Assembly: GCA_937928755.1 (NCBI GenBank)
Contig: CALEZI010000117.1
Location: 44,136-108,135 of the forward strand
DNA from: an uncultured Rhodanobacteraceae bacterium
Lineage (GTDB): Bacteria > Pseudomonadota > Gammaproteobacteria > Xanthomonadales > SZUA-5
Direction of reading: 5' to 3'
DNA length: 64,000 nt
Part shown: one piece after another, positions 41,803-51,472 of the stretch
Numbering within the stretch: position 1 is the stretch's first letter
How the letters are laid out: every line of letters begins with the position of its first letter
Notes under the pieces: generated by a model
What the model saw: only the letters and a program-made list of their open reading frames with translations
Told to the model about the DNA's origin: nothing
The model's database searches: none
Position numbers and translations under genes: made by a program

Positions 41803-41835
41803 CCCGCTGTACGCGCCTCAGCGCGTTCAGCGGGT
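41802..41835 (+). terminator. Nested hairpin after the decaheme gene
   Basis: ACCCGCTG/CAGCGGGT (41802-41809, 41828-41835) enclose ACGCGC/GCGCGT, beginning at the last base of the stop codon. There is no strong U-tract, so termination strength is uncertain. Confidence 0.5.
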
Positions 41836-41998
41836 GGTTGCCGCAGGTTCCAACCGCTGAATCATCACGCGATGCTCCGGGCTGCCAAGGCCCGGCAGTT
41901 TTTAGCCCGATGCATACGCGAAAGCAGATTCACCGGGTGTCGCAAGCGCCCCCGGTAAACGGCTGTGCTACCTACACACAAAGACGCAAAACCGCACG

Positions 41999-42027
41999 AA
42001 AAAAGGGCGACCCATCGGATCGCCCTT
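41999..42027 (-). terminator. Intrinsic terminator of the DUF3011 gene
   Basis: On the minus strand AAGGGCGA pairs with TCGCCCTT (42020-42027 with 42003-42010) around a 9-base loop and is followed by a run of T. It lies 23 bases past the DUF3011 gene stop and has classic Rho-independent form. Confidence 0.85.
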
Positions 42028-42049
42028 GGCTTGTTGCGCTTGCAGTGAC

Positions 42050-43069
42050 TCAGCGAACGGCAGCAGCACCAAAACGCGCGCGGCAACCGCGATCGACCCA
42101 CAGGCCACGACGCGGCGTATAGCCCCACGACACGCCCTCGACGCAAGCCTGACGCGAGTACTGCTCGATCAGGAACGGCGTACCGTAACGCTGGTTCCAA
42201 CTACACAGCGCATAAGCGCCGTCGAGGCTGGCACAGTCGGCGGTAAACGCGTTGTACTGGTCGGCGGCAAAGAAACCACCGCTCGGGCGATAGGTCTCGG
42301 CGAACAAGCCGCCACAGCCACGATCGACCCAGATCACACCCGGCTTCTGACCCCAGGTACGGCCTTCCACGCACAAGCTGCTGCGCGGAAGCTGGCGCAA
42401 CAATTCCACCTGGCCGCGGAAGGCGACATTGCATTCTCGATAGCCACGCACGCTCTGGCAGGTCACTTCCGGCAGCTTGCCGACAACCGGCGCCGACTCG
42501 ACAAACCCAGCCCGGCAACCGCCATGTACCCAGATCACGCCCGGACGGTGGCCCCAGTTGCGGCCCTCGACGCAGCGCGTGTTTGAAATCTGTCGGTCGA
42601 TCACCGGCGGATTGCGGAAGCCAGTGGCGCATTCGCGGTAGCGGCCGTCCTTGGATTCGCAAATCACCGGTTGCCCACGGCCCGGCCATTGGGTGGCATA
42701 ACCCGGCGTGGTCCATTGCCGCTCCGGCGGAGGGGGCGGAGCCGACGGGGTGCCGGCATAGGTGTTGCCATCGACACGATCGCGCAGCGACTGCGTCATG
42801 TCGTCCGTGATCTGGGCATAGCTCCAGCCGCGCGGAATCTGCTCCAGGTAGAACTCGAGTTGGTCCTCCGGCAGCGGCGCGCCGCCCGACAGTTCGGCGT
42901 ACTGCTTCTCCAGAACGCGTACCTGTTCCGGCTGCGTGAGCTTGCGCAGATCTTCCGGCGCGTACGCTTTTTCGCCCGGCGCCTGGGCAACGACAACCGG
43001 CGCCATCGCAAAAGACAGCAAAAGCAGGCAGAGCATCGACGCCCTGGATGACCACGCTGCAACTCTCAT
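42050..43069 (-). CDS. Exported protein with three DUF3011 repeats
   Basis: The 339-aa protein has a signal peptide (ending VVVAQAPG near residue 30), a helical N-terminal region, a proline-rich linker, and three repeats of about 60-65 residues. Each repeat has paired cysteines and the pattern C-x-S...Y-x-EC...C-x-EG-x-x-WG...IWVxxGCRA. This is the DUF3011 pattern, a small disulfide-rich exported domain of unknown function. It lies between the two cytochrome gene units on the opposite strand and has its own terminator. A link to electron transfer is not supported by sequence. Confidence 0.85.
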   Translation of the reverse strand: MRVAAWSSRASMLCLLLLSFAMAPVVVAQAPGEKAYAPEDLRKLTQPEQVRVLEKQYAELSGGAPLPEDQLEFYLEQIPRGWSYAQITDDMTQSLRDRVDGNTYAGTPSAPPPPPERQWTTPGYATQWPGRGQPVICESKDGRYRECATGFRNPPVIDRQISNTRCVEGRNWGHRPGVIWVHGGCRAGFVESAPVVGKLPEVTCQSVRGYRECNVAFRGQVELLRQLPRSSLCVEGRTWGQKPGVIWVDRGCGGLFAETYRPSGGFFAADQYNAFTADCASLDGAYALCSWNQRYGTPFLIEQYSRQACVEGVSWGYTPRRGLWVDRGCRARFGAAAVR

Positions 43070-43264
43070 GACACTCTCCTTGACTGCGCGAAACGGGAAG
43101 CCCCGCGACCCCTGATGTTAGCGTGAGCCGGCGATCCGGCAATGTGTGGCGGCGAACATTGCAGCGTTTTGTATCCCATTCATCCTGAATCCAAGGTTAT
43201 GATCCGACTGCCGCGCGGGCACTCGGGGAACCGGTCGGCGCACAAACTTCGGGGAGGATGCTCG

Positions 43265-45298
43265 ATGGCTTTCAGACGCATGCACGGCGTGGCGTTGGGG
43301 ATGGCCATCGGCCTCCTCGCAGGATGTGGCGGCGGCAGCGGCCCGGATTCGAGTGGAACGGCACCTCCTCCGCCTTCAACTCCCGCGCCCGGCTGTACTG
43401 GCAGTTGCGCCACCTCGGAGTCGCGACTGACCGCCGCCGATGTGCAGACGGTGATCGCTCAGGCGGTTGCCGAAGCCCAGGCCAACAGCCTGCCGGCCAC
43501 CATCGCCGTGGTCGACCGCGTCGGCAATGTGCTCGGCGTCTACCGCATGACCGGGGCCAATCCGCTGGTCACCATTCGTTCCGAGCGCGACGTCGACGGT
43601 GGCCTCGAAAAACTGATCGTGCCGTCGGAACTGGCGGCGATCGCCAAGGCGATCACCGGCGCCTACCTCTCCAGCGAGGGCAATGCGTTCACTACGCGGA
43701 CTGCCAGCCAGATCGTGCAGCAGGCTTTCAATCCGGGCGAAAACGGGGCGCCCTCGGGTCCGCTGTTCGGCGTACAGTTCTCGCAACTCGCCTGTTCCGA
43801 TTTCATGAGCCGCTTCCAAAGCGGGCAGACGCCAGGCCCCGGGCCCAAGCGTTCGCCGTTGGGCCTGTCGGCCGATCCAGGTGGTTTCCCGTTATACAAG
43901 GCTGGCGTGCCGGTGGGCGGCATCGGCGTGGCGGCCGATCCCGACTACACGCTGGATGCGCGCATTCTCGATCGCGACCGCGACCTCGACGAAATGATCG
44001 CGCTGGCCGGCACCTTCAGTTTCGGTGCGCCGGCCAATCGACGCGCGGACGTGATCACCGCCGATGGCAAGACCTTCCGCTACAGCGATGTGGAATACGG
44101 CGACCTCGCGCGAACGCCCGGCAACGCGCCGGCGCTGTCGACGCTTCCGGCGACCAGCGGCGGTTTCATCGAAGTCAAGGCTTACGCTGACGCCACGGTA
44201 CGCGACGGCACCGCTTTCGGAACGCCGCTCTCCGGCATCCGCGCTGCCGGTTCCGAACTGTCCGATCTCGACGCCTTCATTGTCGTCGATGGCGCCAACC
44301 AGAACCGCTACCCGGCGCGCGCCGGCAGCGAAACCACTGGCGCAATCAGCGCCAGCGAGGCTCAGACGATCTTGCGTGAGGCGATCAAGATCGCCAATCG
44401 CCAGCGTGCGCAGATTCGCCAGCCGTTCGGCACCCAGTCGCGCGTGAGCGTCTCGGTGGTCGACAGCAACGGTCAGGTGCTGGCGCTGGCGCGTACTCGC
44501 GACGCCCCGGTGTTCGGTCTCGACGTGTCGCTGCAAAAAGCGCGCAGCGCAATGTTCTTCTCCAACGCCAATGCCGCCGCGGGCCTGAACGGACTGCCGA
44601 ACCCGAGCTACTTCCGCGACACCGTCAATCTCGCCGTGACGCCGCCGGAAGTCCGCTTCACCACCGGCAGTGCCAGTTCGCTCAGCACGACGGTCGCGCG
44701 CACGCGGGCGTTTCTTGGCGTTCCGACGGCCCTCGGCGACGGCGCCATCGCTTTTGGCGCTCGATCGATCGGCAACCTTGCGCGCCCGTTCTTCCCTGAC
44801 GGCATCCTCAACACCGACCCGGGCCCGTTCAGCAATCCGTTCGACTCCTGGAGTCCGTTCGACGTCGGGCTGCAACTCGACCTGTCGTACTCGGCGATCG
44901 CCATGCATGTGCTGCATTACCTCAGCCAGTCGGGCTTCCGCCTGTTCCTGGACGGCACCGAGTTACCGGCCAACATTCCCGACATCGGCTTCAACTGCAC
45001 CGGACTGCCGAGCATCGCCAACGGCATCCAGATCTTCCCCGGCGGCGTGCCGATCTACCGCGGCGACCGCCTGGTCGGTGCCATTGGCGTTTCCGGCGAC
45101 GGCGTCGACCAGGACGACATGGTTGCATTCCTCGGTCTGCACAACGCCTCGGTCGCCTTGAACGGATCGATCGGCAATGCGCCATCGGCCATCCGCGCGG
45201 ATCGACTGGTCCCGCGTAATTCGCGCCTGCGTTATGTGCAGTGCCCGCAAGCGCCATTCATCGACTCCACCGAACAAGACGTGTGCGAGGGCAAGTGA
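43265..45298 (+). CDS. Lipoprotein with two GlcG/HbpS-like (haem-binding type) domains
   Basis: The 677-aa protein begins with a lipoprotein signal (GLLAGC). It has two alpha/beta domains of the GlcG/HbpS (DUF336) family. The first starts LTAADVQTVIAQAVAEAQ with TIAVVDRVGNVLGVYRM; the second starts ISASEAQTILREAIKIANRQ with SVSVVDSNGQVLALAR and ends near GGVPIYRGDRLVGAIGVSGDGVDQDD. Family members bind haem or small ligands. Long insertions separate the conserved blocks. The ATG at 43265 has GGGGAGG seven bases upstream. It heads a unit with a beta-barrel and a decaheme cytochrome gene (gaps of 1 and 12 bp), so a role in an electron or haem pathway at the outer membrane is inferred. Confidence 0.82.
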   Translation: MAFRRMHGVALGMAIGLLAGCGGGSGPDSSGTAPPPPSTPAPGCTGSCATSESRLTAADVQTVIAQAVAEAQANSLPATIAVVDRVGNVLGVYRMTGANPLVTIRSERDVDGGLEKLIVPSELAAIAKAITGAYLSSEGNAFTTRTASQIVQQAFNPGENGAPSGPLFGVQFSQLACSDFMSRFQSGQTPGPGPKRSPLGLSADPGGFPLYKAGVPVGGIGVAADPDYTLDARILDRDRDLDEMIALAGTFSFGAPANRRADVITADGKTFRYSDVEYGDLARTPGNAPALSTLPATSGGFIEVKAYADATVRDGTAFGTPLSGIRAAGSELSDLDAFIVVDGANQNRYPARAGSETTGAISASEAQTILREAIKIANRQRAQIRQPFGTQSRVSVSVVDSNGQVLALARTRDAPVFGLDVSLQKARSAMFFSNANAAAGLNGLPNPSYFRDTVNLAVTPPEVRFTTGSASSLSTTVARTRAFLGVPTALGDGAIAFGARSIGNLARPFFPDGILNTDPGPFSNPFDSWSPFDVGLQLDLSYSAIAMHVLHYLSQSGFRLFLDGTELPANIPDIGFNCTGLPSIANGIQIFPGGVPIYRGDRLVGAIGVSGDGVDQDDMVAFLGLHNASVALNGSIGNAPSAIRADRLVPRNSRLRYVQCPQAPFIDSTEQDVCEGK

Positions 45299-45299
45299 C

Positions 45300-47090
45300 A
45301 TGAGCCTCTGTCTCTCCGCCGCACTGGCGACCCTGTTGTGTCCGGCGGCGTTGCCTGCCACTTCGCTCACTTCCGTGCAGCCATTGCTGGGCAATACGCT
45401 GCCGGCCTACTTGTACGATCCGGACGCGTCCAGCCACGTTCGCCGACGACCCGGGCACCCGCCACCAGGGCCGCGCAGTCGCCCGGACCAGAACCCTGAA
45501 AACGCCGATCCAGCGCCGGTCGATGCCGTCGGCGAATTCATCCCGGTACCGGATCGTTGGCGCCTGATGGAAGCGCTGGGCTTCAAGCACCCGTGGTACG
45601 ACCCGTACAACCAGAACATCTGGAAGGGCGACAAACCGATCCACGACGACTGGTTCCTGAGCCTGCTGGCGATCTCCGACACCCTGCTCGAACCGCGCTC
45701 GCTGCCGACGCCGGTCGGTCCGGTGTCGAGCGCCGATCCTGGCGCCGTCGACATCTTCTCCGGCTTCGACCAGACCATCCTCGCCCAGACCGTGCTTGCT
45801 GGCCTGGTCTATTACAAGGGCAACACCACGTTCAAACCCCCGGCGTACGAGTATCGCCTGACGCTGGCGTTCAACTACAACCGCGTCGACGTCGACGACG
45901 TGCGCGCGCTGACCATCGATCCGCGCAAGGGCACTACGCGCGACGACGGTTTCGTCGCAGTGCAGGAACTTTTCGCCGACATTCACTTGCGCGATCTCAC
46001 CCCGCGTTACGATTTCGACGCCATTCGCTTCGGCATCCAGCCTTTCTCGACCGACTTCCGTGGCTTCCTGTTCCAGGACCTGCAGTTCGGCGTGCGGCTG
46101 TTCGGCAATCGCGACAACAACCACCGCCAGTACAACCTGGCCTGGTTCCGGCGCGTGGAAAAGGACTTGAACTCCGGCCTCAACGATGTGGACGAGGGCC
46201 TGCGCGACGATGACATCTTCATCGCCAACCTGTATTGGCAGGATCTCTTTGGCCTGCTCGGCTTCACTTCGCAAGGCACCATCGTCTACAACCGCAATCG
46301 CGAGGACGAGCTGTTTTTCGATTCCAACGGCTTCCTGCAACGGCCGGCGTCGCTGGGTACCGAGCGCACCCGCGAATACGACGTGGTCTATCTCGGCTAC
46401 AGTGGCGACGGCCGCCTCGGCAACTACAACTTGTCGACCTCCGCCTACTATGCATTCGGCAATAACGACAACACCTTCACCGGGCGCGACAGCGACATTC
46501 GCGCCGGTTTCTTCGCCGCCGAGCTGTCGCGCGATTTCGACTGGATCCGACCGCGATTTTCCATCGCCTATGCCAGCGGCGACGACGATCCATTCGACGA
46601 TCGCAGCAATGGCTACGACGCCATTTTCGAGAACCCGATCTTCGCCGGCGCCGATACCAGCTACTGGATCCGCCAGAACATTCCGCTGATCGGCGGTGGC
46701 GGCGTCGCCCTCGCAGCGCGCAACGGCATCCTGCCGTCTCTGCGGCCGTCCAAGGAACAGGGCCAGTCGAACTTCGAGAACCCCGGCCTGCATCTGGTCG
46801 GTTTCGGTGCCGACTTCGACCTGACGCCGGAATCGCGTGTATCGGTCAACCTCAATCAGTTGTGGTTCGACCACACGGCAGTTCTTGAAGTCGCGCGCAA
46901 TCAGGCGCCCATCGATCGCGAAATCGGCACCGATCTGTCGGTGGCGTGGATCTGGCGACCATTCATGACCCAGAACATCGTGGTGCGGCTGTCGGGCGCA
47001 GTGCTTGAACCCGGCAGCGGTCTCGAAGACCTCTACGGCGAACGCGATCCGTTCTACACCGTGCTCGGCAATGTGATTCTGACGTACTGA
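45300..47090 (+). CDS. Predicted outer-membrane beta-barrel protein
   Basis: The 596-aa protein has a short signal peptide (LCPAALPATS) and a proline-rich N-terminal stretch. The long body of alternating hydrophobic strands (FNYNRVDVDDV, FGIQPFSTDF, YNLSTSAYYAFG, RVSVNLNQLWFD) ends in an aromatic residue (VILTY). This is typical of an outer-membrane barrel, and I do not recognise a named family. It is translationally linked to the lipoprotein gene and followed after 12 bp by the decaheme cytochrome gene. By analogy with porin-cytochrome modules (MtrAB-like) it could be the sheath that lets electrons cross the outer membrane. That is inference from gene order, not similarity. Confidence 0.75.
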   Translation: MSLCLSAALATLLCPAALPATSLTSVQPLLGNTLPAYLYDPDASSHVRRRPGHPPPGPRSRPDQNPENADPAPVDAVGEFIPVPDRWRLMEALGFKHPWYDPYNQNIWKGDKPIHDDWFLSLLAISDTLLEPRSLPTPVGPVSSADPGAVDIFSGFDQTILAQTVLAGLVYYKGNTTFKPPAYEYRLTLAFNYNRVDVDDVRALTIDPRKGTTRDDGFVAVQELFADIHLRDLTPRYDFDAIRFGIQPFSTDFRGFLFQDLQFGVRLFGNRDNNHRQYNLAWFRRVEKDLNSGLNDVDEGLRDDDIFIANLYWQDLFGLLGFTSQGTIVYNRNREDELFFDSNGFLQRPASLGTERTREYDVVYLGYSGDGRLGNYNLSTSAYYAFGNNDNTFTGRDSDIRAGFFAAELSRDFDWIRPRFSIAYASGDDDPFDDRSNGYDAIFENPIFAGADTSYWIRQNIPLIGGGGVALAARNGILPSLRPSKEQGQSNFENPGLHLVGFGADFDLTPESRVSVNLNQLWFDHTAVLEVARNQAPIDREIGTDLSVAWIWRPFMTQNIVVRLSGAVLEPGSGLEDLYGERDPFYTVLGNVILTY

Positions 47091-47102
47091 CGCGAGGCAC
47101 TC

Positions 47103-50100
47103 ATGAAGCTCACGACAATCCCTGCCCTGCTGGCCGCATTTTGCGCGACCGCTGTGTGTTTGTCGGCGTTTGCCGCCGGCGGCGAGAAGCCGGTCGAGCG
47201 TACCTACGTCACTGCACCGAATGCGCCGAAGAACCAGACATGGGCAGAGGCCGATGCGAAAAGCGCCGGTTGCATGAGCTGCCACAATCCGATCGACCAG
47301 AAATCGATGCACGCGTCCGATGCGGTAGTGCTTGGTTGCGTCGATTGCCACGGCGGTGATCCAACGGTCATGGGTCCGAAGTCCGCCAGCGGTCAAACCG
47401 AAGCTGCCCCCGGCCACGGGCACGACACTGGCAACGACGACCACGGGCACTCCGCGCACGCCTACGCGCCCGATTACATGGCCGCAATGGAACGCGCCCA
47501 TGTGTTGCCGCGGTACCCGCAGACCTGGCATTACCCGAGTTCGGCCAATCCGGAGCGCAGCTACACGTTGTTGAACAAGGAAGCGCCGGAATTCGTGCGC
47601 TTCGTCAACCCGAGTGACCTGCGTATCGCCCACGAGGCTTGCGGCGCATGCCATCAGCCCATCATCGATGCCGCCAAACGCTCGATCATGGCCACCAGCG
47701 CCATGCTTTGGGGCGGCGCGTCGTACAACAACGGAATCCTGCCGTACAAGCGCTACATCCTCGGCGAAGCCTACGAGCGCGACGGCACCGCCTCGATCAT
47801 CAAGGCGCTGCAGCCGGTCACGCCGGACATGGCCGTCAAGGGCGCGCTGGAACAACTGGTTCCGCTGCCCGCCTGGGAGGTTATTCCGCCGGGCGACGTA
47901 TTCCGCGTCTTCGAACGCGGCGGCCGCAACATCAACACGACCTTCCCGGAGACCGGTCTACCGAACTCGCTGGGCCAGATCCAGCGCCTCGAAGAACCCG
48001 GCCGTCCTGATTTCAAACAATCCAATCGTGGCCCCGGTACGGGTCAACGCATTGCCGTGCCGGTGATCAACATCACCAAGACGCGCCTGAACGACCCGAA
48101 CATGTGGTTCATGGGGACCAACGATCAGCCCGGCGACTTCCGCCAGTCCGGCTGCAGCGCCTGTCACGTGCCCTATGCCAACGATCGCGATCCGCGACAT
48201 TCCGGCAAATACGCCCAGTTCGGCCACATGGGCAAGAGCCAGCAGGCCGACCCGACCATCCCGAAGGACCGTCCGGGCCACCCGCTGAAGCACGCCTTCA
48301 CGCGCTCGATCCCGACCAGCCAGTGCATGAACTGCCACATGCACCAGCCGAACATGTTCATCAATACCTTCATGGGTTACACCATGTGGGATTACGAATC
48401 CGATGCGCCGTTCATGTGGCCGGAGAAACAGCAGTACCCGAGCCACGACGAGATGCGCAAGGCGCTCGACCGCAATCCGGAAGAAGCCGTCATCCGCGGC
48501 AAGTGGGCCGATCTAGAATTCGTCAAGAACGTGTCGCTGCTGAACCCGCAGTTGAAGGACACCCAGTTCGCCGATTACCACGGCCATGGCTGGAACTTCC
48601 GTGCGATCTTCAAGCGCGATCGCAAGGGCAACCTGCTCGACGCCGAAGGCGGCAAGGTCGCCGACGACGACCCGAAGAAATTCGAGAAAGCGGTGCACAT
48701 GTCGAGTATCCACGTCGACCTCGGTTTCCATTGCGTCGATTGCCACTTCGCCCAGGACATGCACGGCAATGGCCATATCGTTGGTGAAGTCGCCGCCGGT
48801 GTGGAAATCCAGTGCCAGGATTGCCACGGCACTCCCGACAAACTGCCGACGCTGATCACCTCCGGCCCGATGGCCAGCAAGCAGGGCCGCAACCTGACCG
48901 ATCTGCGCAACCCGGACGGCCAGAAGCGCTTCGAGTGGATCGATGGCAAGCTGATCCAGCGCTCGATCATGGAAAGCGGCCTGCAGTGGGAAATGTCGCT
49001 GGTCAAGGATGTCTCGGACAAGGCCAGCCCGGCCTACAACGTCAAGGCCGACCGCGCCCACACGATGCGCGCCGACCCCACCAACCAGACCTATGGTTCG
49101 GACGTACCACCCAGCGAATACGCCCATGGCGAGGACAAGATGCTGTGCTTCAGCTGCCACACCAGCTGGACCACCAGTTGCGGCGGCTGTCACCTGCCGA
49201 TCCAGGCCAACTGGAAGACCGATCGCCACCACTACGAAGGTGGCGAGACGCGCAACTATGCGACGTACAACCCGCAGGTCGCGCGCGACGACGTCTTCAT
49301 GCTGGCCAGGCATGGTGAGGTCAAGGACTACAAATACGCGCCGATGCGGTCGTCCAGCGCGCTGATCCTGTCGTCGACCAATTCCAACCGCGAGCGCATC
49401 TACATCCAGCAGCCGCCGATCGCTGCGTCGGGTTACAGTTCGCAGGCATTGGCGCCGCACTACCCGCACACCGAACGCCGCACCGAGACCAAGACCTGCA
49501 CTGACTGCCACCTGTCGCAGGAAGGCGACAACAACGCCATCATTGCGCAGTTGCTGGGCCAGGGTACCAAGTTCATGGACTTCCTCGGCTTCAATGCCTG
49601 GGTCGGCGGCGACGGCGAGATCTCGGCCATTCGCGTGACCGAGTGGGAGGAGCCGCAGGCGGTGGTCGGCAGCTATCTGCACCGCTATGCCTACCCGGAC
49701 TGGTACAAGGCGCACGAAGACAACGGCCGGCAACTGACGGAAGCCTACGAGCACAGCGCAGGCGTCGCCAATTGCATCCAGTTGCGCGGCGAATACGTTT
49801 ATGTCGCCGAAGGCAGCGAGGGCTTCCGCGTCTATGACGCCGCCAGCATCGCCAACAAGGGCGTCAGCCAACGCATCATCACTGCGCCGTTCTCGCCGCT
49901 GGGTCACGACACCCACATCAAGACCGCGAATGCGACGTGCGTGACGCTGGCGACGACGCAACCGGTGCGACCTTCGCGCAACGAAGGCGACCTGATGCGC
50001 AAGGTCAACCTGGAGCAGCCGACGCATCCGATTTATCGCTACGCCTTCGTCACCGATGCGGTCGAGGGCCTGATCGTGGTCGACATCGACACCCTTTACG

Positions 50101-50990
50101 ACGGCGAGCCGCGCAACAACTTCCTCGAGCGCAAACTGACCTGGAACGACGGCGGCGTGCTCACAGGCGCGCGCCACCTGACCATCGCCGGCTACTGGTT
50201 CTATTTCGCCACGCCCAAGGGCATCGTGATCGTCAACATGAACGATCCGATGAAGCCGCAGTACGTGCGGACCGTCGAGATGCCGGACGTGCGCGGCAGC
50301 CAGCAGCAGTTCCGCTACCTGTTCGTGACCACCGGCCGCGGCCTCGAGGTCGTCGACATCACCCACCCGGACAAGGCCTATCTGGTTGCCGATGCCTATG
50401 TGCCGATCAAGGACGCGCACAAGTTGCACGTCGCGCGGACCTTTGCCTACGTCGCTGCCGGCAGTGAAGGCCTGGTGATCGTCGATGTCACCAAGCCGTT
50501 GAAGCCGTTCCTGTACCAGCGCTTCGACGGCGGCGGCGCAATCTCCGATTCGCGCGACGTCACCGTGGCCTCGACCAACGCCTCGCTTTTCGCTTATGTC
50601 GCCGACGGTCGCAACGGCCTGCATGTAGTGCAACTGACCGGCCCGGACATCCAGCCGAAATTCTACGGCTACAGTCCGGATCCGAAGCCGAAGCTGATTG
50701 CGAGCCATGCCACCGGCAAGGCGGCGCTGTCCTTGTCGCGCGCGCTTGAACGCGATCGCGCGGTCGATGAGACCGGCGGCCAGATCGCCGTGCTCGGACG
50801 ACTCGGCTCGCGACCGTTGAACGAAGCGGAGCAACGCGCATTCTTCCTCGACGACGACGGCAATCCGTGGTTCGTCACCGATGAAGTCGACGGCCCGCGC
50901 GGCATCACCTCGCCGGTGCTGCCGTGGAAGAACAACCGCATCTGGGAACAGCAACAGCCGGCCACGATGCCTGCGGGTACACCGCATTGA
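47103..50990 (+). CDS. Decaheme cytochrome c fused to an LVIVD beta-propeller
   Basis: The 1295-aa exported protein has a signal peptide ending AFAAG near residue 25. Ten C-x-x-C-H sites run from CMSCH near residue 57 to CTDCH near 800. From about residue 885 a propeller of LVIVD repeats follows (EGLIVVDIDTLYD, GIVIVNMNDP, GLEVVDITHPDK, EGLVIVDVTKPLKP, NGLHVVQLTGPD), about five to six blades, then an 80-residue tail. LVIVD repeats are usually extracellular binding surfaces. The combination suggests an exposed electron-transfer protein with a docking propeller. It follows the beta-barrel gene by 12 bp with GAGG before the ATG. Terminal electron acceptor or donor is unknown. Confidence 0.88.
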   Translation: MKLTTIPALLAAFCATAVCLSAFAAGGEKPVERTYVTAPNAPKNQTWAEADAKSAGCMSCHNPIDQKSMHASDAVVLGCVDCHGGDPTVMGPKSASGQTEAAPGHGHDTGNDDHGHSAHAYAPDYMAAMERAHVLPRYPQTWHYPSSANPERSYTLLNKEAPEFVRFVNPSDLRIAHEACGACHQPIIDAAKRSIMATSAMLWGGASYNNGILPYKRYILGEAYERDGTASIIKALQPVTPDMAVKGALEQLVPLPAWEVIPPGDVFRVFERGGRNINTTFPETGLPNSLGQIQRLEEPGRPDFKQSNRGPGTGQRIAVPVINITKTRLNDPNMWFMGTNDQPGDFRQSGCSACHVPYANDRDPRHSGKYAQFGHMGKSQQADPTIPKDRPGHPLKHAFTRSIPTSQCMNCHMHQPNMFINTFMGYTMWDYESDAPFMWPEKQQYPSHDEMRKALDRNPEEAVIRGKWADLEFVKNVSLLNPQLKDTQFADYHGHGWNFRAIFKRDRKGNLLDAEGGKVADDDPKKFEKAVHMSSIHVDLGFHCVDCHFAQDMHGNGHIVGEVAAGVEIQCQDCHGTPDKLPTLITSGPMASKQGRNLTDLRNPDGQKRFEWIDGKLIQRSIMESGLQWEMSLVKDVSDKASPAYNVKADRAHTMRADPTNQTYGSDVPPSEYAHGEDKMLCFSCHTSWTTSCGGCHLPIQANWKTDRHHYEGGETRNYATYNPQVARDDVFMLARHGEVKDYKYAPMRSSSALILSSTNSNRERIYIQQPPIAASGYSSQALAPHYPHTERRTETKTCTDCHLSQEGDNNAIIAQLLGQGTKFMDFLGFNAWVGGDGEISAIRVTEWEEPQAVVGSYLHRYAYPDWYKAHEDNGRQLTEAYEHSAGVANCIQLRGEYVYVAEGSEGFRVYDAASIANKGVSQRIITAPFSPLGHDTHIKTANATCVTLATTQPVRPSRNEGDLMRKVNLEQPTHPIYRYAFVTDAVEGLIVVDIDTLYDGEPRNNFLERKLTWNDGGVLTGARHLTIAGYWFYFATPKGIVIVNMNDPMKPQYVRTVEMPDVRGSQQQFRYLFVTTGRGLEVVDITHPDKAYLVADAYVPIKDAHKLHVARTFAYVAAGSEGLVIVDVTKPLKPFLYQRFDGGGAISDSRDVTVASTNASLFAYVADGRNGLHVVQLTGPDIQPKFYGYSPDPKPKLIASHATGKAALSLSRALERDRAVDETGGQIAVLGRLGSRPLNEAEQRAFFLDDDGNPWFVTDEVDGPRGITSPVLPWKNNRIWEQQQPATMPAGTPH

Positions 50991-50998
50991 CGGGGTCG

Positions 50999-51418
50999 AT
51001 GCATCAGGGCGCCCGCGAGCGCGCCCTGATGCAGTGCGCGCAACGGGTGTGGTTGATCTGGGCGGCCCTGCTCGGCGCCTGCGCCGTCGCACTCGCGGCC
51101 ATCGGCGCGCACATGCTCGCCGACATCCTGGTCGGCAAAGCGGCGTTGCGTTTCGACACCGCGCTGCGCATGCACCTGGTCCATGCGCCGGCATTGCTGG
51201 CCCTCGCGCTGAGCCTGCGCCACGCCCGGTCTCGCTGGTGGCTGGTTGCCTGTATCTTGATGAGCCTGGGCTCGCTGGTGTTCTGCGGCGGCCTGTACCT
51301 CGCCGCGATCAGCGGCAGCACCCTGCTGCTGCCGATCGTCCCGGCTGGGGGCAGTGCACTGATCCTGTCCTGGCTGATCGCCGGCGTGGCGTTCGCACTC
51401 GGCGAGAACTCGCAGTGA
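50999..51418 (+). CDS. DUF423 family small membrane protein
   Basis: The 139-aa protein has four membrane segments and the DUF423/YgdD pattern (LLGACAVALAAIGAHML near the start, then FDTALRMHLVHAPALLALAL and FCGGLYLAAISG). Function is unknown for the family. It begins eight bases after the decaheme gene and may share its transcript. The ATG at 50999 is preceded by GGGG; a second ATG at 51029 would give a shorter and equally typical N-terminus. Confidence 0.85.
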   Translation: MHQGARERALMQCAQRVWLIWAALLGACAVALAAIGAHMLADILVGKAALRFDTALRMHLVHAPALLALALSLRHARSRWWLVACILMSLGSLVFCGGLYLAAISGSTLLLPIVPAGGSALILSWLIAGVAFALGENSQ

Positions 51419-51472
51419 CCGCTGCCATGTCGGCGTGCGGTTCGCGCTAACTCCGAACATTCAGTGACCCAG

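Noticed and set aside
45258..47855. 865-codon minus-strand open frame opposite the beta-barrel gene
   Set aside because: It overlaps two well-supported plus-strand genes and has no start signal or domain.
48513..51194. 893-codon open frame opposite the decaheme-propeller gene
   Set aside because: The ten C-x-x-C-H sites and LVIVD repeats are on the plus strand; the antisense frame has no recognisable domain.
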